Part shown: piece by piece, positions 5,281-7,499 of the stretch
Numbering within the stretch: position 1 is the first letter of the stretch
How the letters are laid out: the number at the start of each line of letters is the position of its first letter
Notes under the pieces: model-generated
The model's input: the letters and a program-made list of their open reading frames with translations, nothing else
Database searches by the model: none
What the model was told of the DNA's origin: nothing
Assembly: GCF_900626145.1 (NCBI RefSeq)
Contig: NZ_LR130836.1
Coordinates: 1 to 7,499 of the forward strand
Reading direction: 5' to 3'
Length of the DNA stretch: 7,499 nt
DNA from: Intestinimonas timonensis
GTDB lineage: Bacteria; Bacillota; Clostridia; Oscillospirales; Oscillospiraceae
Translations under genes and position numbers: made by a program

Positions 5281-7152
5281 ATGCAGTACACCCAAGCACA
5301 GATCGACAGGGCAAACGCCGTCAGTCTGGAAGATTTTCTCCGCACACAGGGAGAGACGCTTATCAAAAGCGGACGGGAATACCGCTGGAAAGAACATGAC
5401 AGCCTGACCGTCCGGGGAAACAAGTGGTTTCGCCACAGCCAGAGCAAGGGCGGCTATCCCATTGATTTTGTCATGGAGTTTTACGGCAAGTCCTTTCCCG
5501 AAGCTGTCCAGCTCTTAACCGGCGAAAGCGGTGAGGGACAGAGCGAAGCCAGCACAGCACCGCCCACAGCGTTTCACTTGCCCTTGCACAACAGGACAGC
5601 CGACAGAGCAATCCAATATCTCACAGAAAGCCGAGGTCTCAACAAAACGCTTGTTGAGGCTTTTCTTCTTTCCGGGGATATTTACGAGGACGTAAAACGG
5701 CACAATGTTGTGTTTGTCGGCAGAGACCGAAGCGGTACGCCGAGATACGCCCATGTGCGAGGAACGGCAGACCCATTCAGGCAGGACATTGCCGGGTCTG
5801 ACAAGTCCTATCCATTCCGCTATGAGGGGAACGGCAATCAGCTCTTTGTCTTTGAAGCGCCGATTGACCTGTTATCGTTCATCTGCCTTTATCCGCAGGA
5901 CTGGCAGACAAGGAGCTATCTTGCCCTGGGCGGCGTTTCGGGCAAAGCCCTTGACCGTTTTCTTTCTGAACGCAAGGACACCCGAAAAGTGTTCCTCTGC
6001 CTTGACAGCGACACCGCAGGAAGCGAAGCCTGTACCCGACTGGCACAGTCCATTCCCGGCGAGATCGCCGTCATTCGCCTTGTCCCGGCAAGGAAAGACT
6101 GGAACGATGTTCTCCGTCAGCAAGGGGACATTCCCAGCCGCAAATTCATAGCCGAAACAATCACGCTGCGAGAGCTGCCCACCGCCCAGCCTGTTCCCAT
6201 GCTCCGCATGGCAGATGTGGAGCTGACGAGCGTGGATTGGCTATGGTTTCCCTATATCCCCTTTGGAAAGCTGACGATTATACAGGGCAACCCCGGCGAG
6301 GGCAAGACCTACTTTGCCATGCGTCTTGCGGCGGCTTGTACCAACCGAAAGCCTTTACCCGGTATGGAGACCCTTGAGCCTTTCAACATCATCTACCAGA
6401 CCGCAGAGGACGGTCTGGGCGATACCGTCAAGCCCCGACTGATGGAAGCGGAAGCAGACCTTGAAAGAGTGCTTGTCATTGACGATAGGGACACACCGCT
6501 GACCCTTGCCGATGAGCGCATAGCAAGGGCAATCCGGGAAAACAACGCAAGGCTGGTTATCATTGACCCGGTACAGGCGTTTCTGGGCACAGATGTGGAC
6601 ATGAACAGGGCAAACGAGGTGCGCCCGATATTCCGCAGTCTGGGAGACATTGCACAGGCTACCGGGTGCGCTATCGTGCTGATTGGACACCTGAACAAAG
6701 CCGCAGGAACGCAAAGCACCTACCGGGGATTGGGGTCTATCGACATTACGGCGGCAGTCCGCAGTCTGCTCTTTATCGGTAAGCTGAAGGACAGCCCCAC
6801 AACGAGGGTGCTTATCCATGAGAAAAGCTCCCTTGCGCCGCCCGGACAGTCCCTTGCCTTTTCTCTGGGAGACGAGAAAGGCTTTGAATGGATAGGAGCT
6901 TATGACATTACCGCTGACGAGCTTCTTGCCGGGACAGACACCGCCAAGACCGAAAGCAAGACCGCACAGGCAGAAGCACTGATACTGGAACTGCTGGCAG
7001 ACGGAAAGCGTATGCCGAGCGCAGAGCTGGAAAAGGCAGTCAATGAGCGTGGGATTTCCTCACGCACCATGAGAACGGCAAAAAGCCGTATCGGAGACAG
7101 GCTTGTGACCGAGAAAGACGGCACAGCATGGGTCTGCTATCTCCGAAACTGA
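5281..7152 (+). CDS. Primase-like/Toprim/RepA-type helicase fusion protein
   Basis: A 623-residue protein. ATG 5281 is chosen because AAGGAGG (5268-5274), overlapping the previous stop, lies six bases before it; the frame runs further up only through the preceding gene. Residues 10-80 resemble the DnaG/CHC2 zinc domain, ending GGYPIDFVMEFYGKSFPEAVQLL, but without its Cys/His zinc ligands (DUF3991-like). Residues about 135-300 are a Toprim fold: Glu192 in FEAPIDLLS, Asp242 and Asp244 in LDSDTAG, then KDWNDVL. Residues 315-530 are a RecA-like hexameric helicase of the RSF1010 RepA type: Walker A GNPGEGKT at 336-343, Walker B VIIDP with Asp429, and IGHLNKAAG further on. The last 60 residues look like a winged helix. 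Expected role: unwinding, and possibly priming, of the element during replication or transfer. Whether the degenerate primase part makes primers is uncertain. It closes the mob operon. Confidence 0.9.
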   Translation: MQYTQAQIDRANAVSLEDFLRTQGETLIKSGREYRWKEHDSLTVRGNKWFRHSQSKGGYPIDFVMEFYGKSFPEAVQLLTGESGEGQSEASTAPPTAFHLPLHNRTADRAIQYLTESRGLNKTLVEAFLLSGDIYEDVKRHNVVFVGRDRSGTPRYAHVRGTADPFRQDIAGSDKSYPFRYEGNGNQLFVFEAPIDLLSFICLYPQDWQTRSYLALGGVSGKALDRFLSERKDTRKVFLCLDSDTAGSEACTRLAQSIPGEIAVIRLVPARKDWNDVLRQQGDIPSRKFIAETITLRELPTAQPVPMLRMADVELTSVDWLWFPYIPFGKLTIIQGNPGEGKTYFAMRLAAACTNRKPLPGMETLEPFNIIYQTAEDGLGDTVKPRLMEAEADLERVLVIDDRDTPLTLADERIARAIRENNARLVIIDPVQAFLGTDVDMNRANEVRPIFRSLGDIAQATGCAIVLIGHLNKAAGTQSTYRGLGSIDITAAVRSLLFIGKLKDSPTTRVLIHEKSSLAPPGQSLAFSLGDEKGFEWIGAYDITADELLAGTDTAKTESKTAQAEALILELLADGKRMPSAELEKAVNERGISSRTMRTAKSRIGDRLVTEKDGTAWVCYLRN

Positions 7153-7157
7153 CAACA

Positions 7158-7229
7158 GGAACACGGCAAGCGTGGCAAAGACGGCAAGGTTTTTATAGAT
7201 ACCTTAATGTTGCCGCCTTGCCTTGTTCC
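7158..7229. repeat. Nine-base-period GGCAA repeats within a long inverted repeat
   Basis: GGCAA recurs at 7165, 7174 and 7183, an exact nine-base period, and TTGCC recurs in the opposite sense at 7210 and 7218. The outer arms GGAACACGGCAAG (7158-7170) and CTTGCCTTGTTCC (7217-7229) pair at 12 of 13 positions around a 46-base centre that is AT-rich at its core. GGCAAGG (7183-7189) can alternatively pair with CCTTGCC (7216-7222). The unit lies six bases after the helicase stop. An iteron-like replication site or a regulator binding site for tnpW are both possible; the sequence alone does not choose. Confidence 0.5.
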
Positions 7230-7243
7230 ATCATACCGACACC

Positions 7244-7274
7244 GCCCGATGATGAACAGTCACCGGGCATTTTT
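7244..7274 (+). terminator. Intrinsic terminator between the helicase gene and tnpW
   Basis: GCCCG (7244-7248) pairs with CGGGC (7264-7268); after one A/C mismatch TGAT pairs with GTCA (one wobble), leaving the loop GAACA. ATTTTTC follows. It should end the mob operon transcript. As at 3071-3116, the terminator lies close before the next gene's ribosome site (7282-7287). Confidence 0.68.
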
Positions 7275-7294
7275 CATTTACAGGAGGATTTTGA

Positions 7295-7453
7295 ATGAAC
7301 AATACCGCAACCAACAGTACCCCTTGCCCGACTGTGAGAAAGCAGATCGGCAAGACAACCTATATCGTCCGTGTGCATTTCAGCGAGACCGCCAAGGAGA
7401 CAATGGAGGACAAAATCAAGCGTCTGCTCCGTGAGGAAGTCCGCAAAATGTGA
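7295..7453 (+). CDS. tnpW: TnpW family transposon-encoded small protein
   Basis: A 52-residue protein with AGGAGG (7282-7287) seven bases before ATG 7295 and stop TGA 7451-7453. After a Thr/Asn-rich start comes VRKQIGKTTYIVRVHFSET (14-32), then AKETMEDKIKRLLREEV, which matches the TnpW family (R-x-I-G-x-T-x-Y-x-V-x-V-H-F-S followed by a basic helix). TnpW is encoded just before the large serine recombinase in Tn4451-type and many Clostridia elements. Its size, basic charge and strand-then-helix plan would suit a small DNA-binding or recombination-directionality factor, but I know of no proof of that. A longer frame overlapping it at 7207-7434 has no ribosome site and no recognisable protein. 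Confidence 0.85.
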   Translation: MNNTATNSTPCPTVRKQIGKTTYIVRVHFSETAKETMEDKIKRLLREEVRKM

Positions 7454-7481
7454 CTTCTTTTTGAATTTGATGAAAAAGTCC

Positions 7482-7499
7482 TTGACTTTTCGTCTCTGG
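7482..7499 (+). promoter_or_regulatory. Possible -35 box of a downstream recombinase promoter (cut by window end)
   Basis: TTGACT at 7482-7487, after the tnpW stop, matches a sigma-A -35 box at five of six positions. A -10 box at normal spacing would start at about 7505, just outside the window. In this element family a large serine recombinase gene follows tnpW, so a promoter here is expected but cannot be confirmed. Confidence 0.35.

Noticed and set aside
4814..5314. Long minus-strand open frames opposite mobL and the next genes (also 3529-3885 and 6355-6819)
   Set aside because: They are shadows of strongly supported + strand genes, with no ribosome sites or recognisable domains.
6619..6626. 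GTGCGCCC on the + strand, resembling part of the oriT nick core
   Set aside because: It lies inside the helicase coding sequence (NEVRPIFRSL), lacks the AA before GTGCG and has no inverted repeat upstream, so it is a chance match.
7207..7434. 75-codon + strand frame overlapping tnpW
   Set aside because: It lacks a ribosome site, crosses the terminator and matches no family; tnpW in another frame has a clear ribosome site and recognisable protein.

Overview
The window reads as part of a mobilizable genetic element from a Gram-positive gut-type Clostridia (Lachnospiraceae/Oscillospiraceae-like). The case rests on strong AGGAGG ribosome sites before most genes, the protein families present (DUF4368 large serine recombinase, TnpV, TnpW, DUF3847, MobA/MobL relaxase), and the usual gene order of Tn4451-like and related integrative mobilizable elements. 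Every supported gene is on the + strand. No species can be named from the sequence.

Region 1 (1-1040) is the end of one integration module: the C-terminal part of a large serine recombinase, overlapped by tnpV, then a strong stem-loop. Region 2 (about 1041-2795) is visibly more AT-rich and looks like cargo. A near-consensus promoter with a palindrome at its start site drives padR, a HAAS-domain membrane protein and a lipoprotein in a tightly packed operon. A separate small DUF3592-like gene follows.

Region 3 (2796-3148) is non-coding and full of short perfect hairpins. On the minus strand it holds a convincing oriT: an inverted repeat followed by AGAAGTGCG/CCCT, the nick-site pattern of MOBQ relaxases. 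The region ends in an intrinsic terminator just before the mobilization operon. Region 4 (3149-7152) is that operon: a DUF3847 coiled-coil protein, an intact MobA/MobL relaxase, a small zinc-ribbon protein and a primase-like/Toprim/RepA-type helicase fusion, linked by overlaps or very short gaps. Region 5 (7153-7499) holds a repeat-rich leader with an intrinsic terminator, the 52-residue tnpW gene, and a -35 box that probably belongs to a recombinase gene beginning just past the window.

Together these genes describe an element that is nicked at oriT by its own relaxase, is copied or unwound by its own helicase-primase, needs a helper conjugation channel (no type IV secretion genes are seen), and integrates by a large serine recombinase. 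Because a recombinase end plus tnpV lies at the left and tnpW (normally just before the recombinase) lies at the right, the window probably spans two related units in tandem, a composite element, or a circular form.
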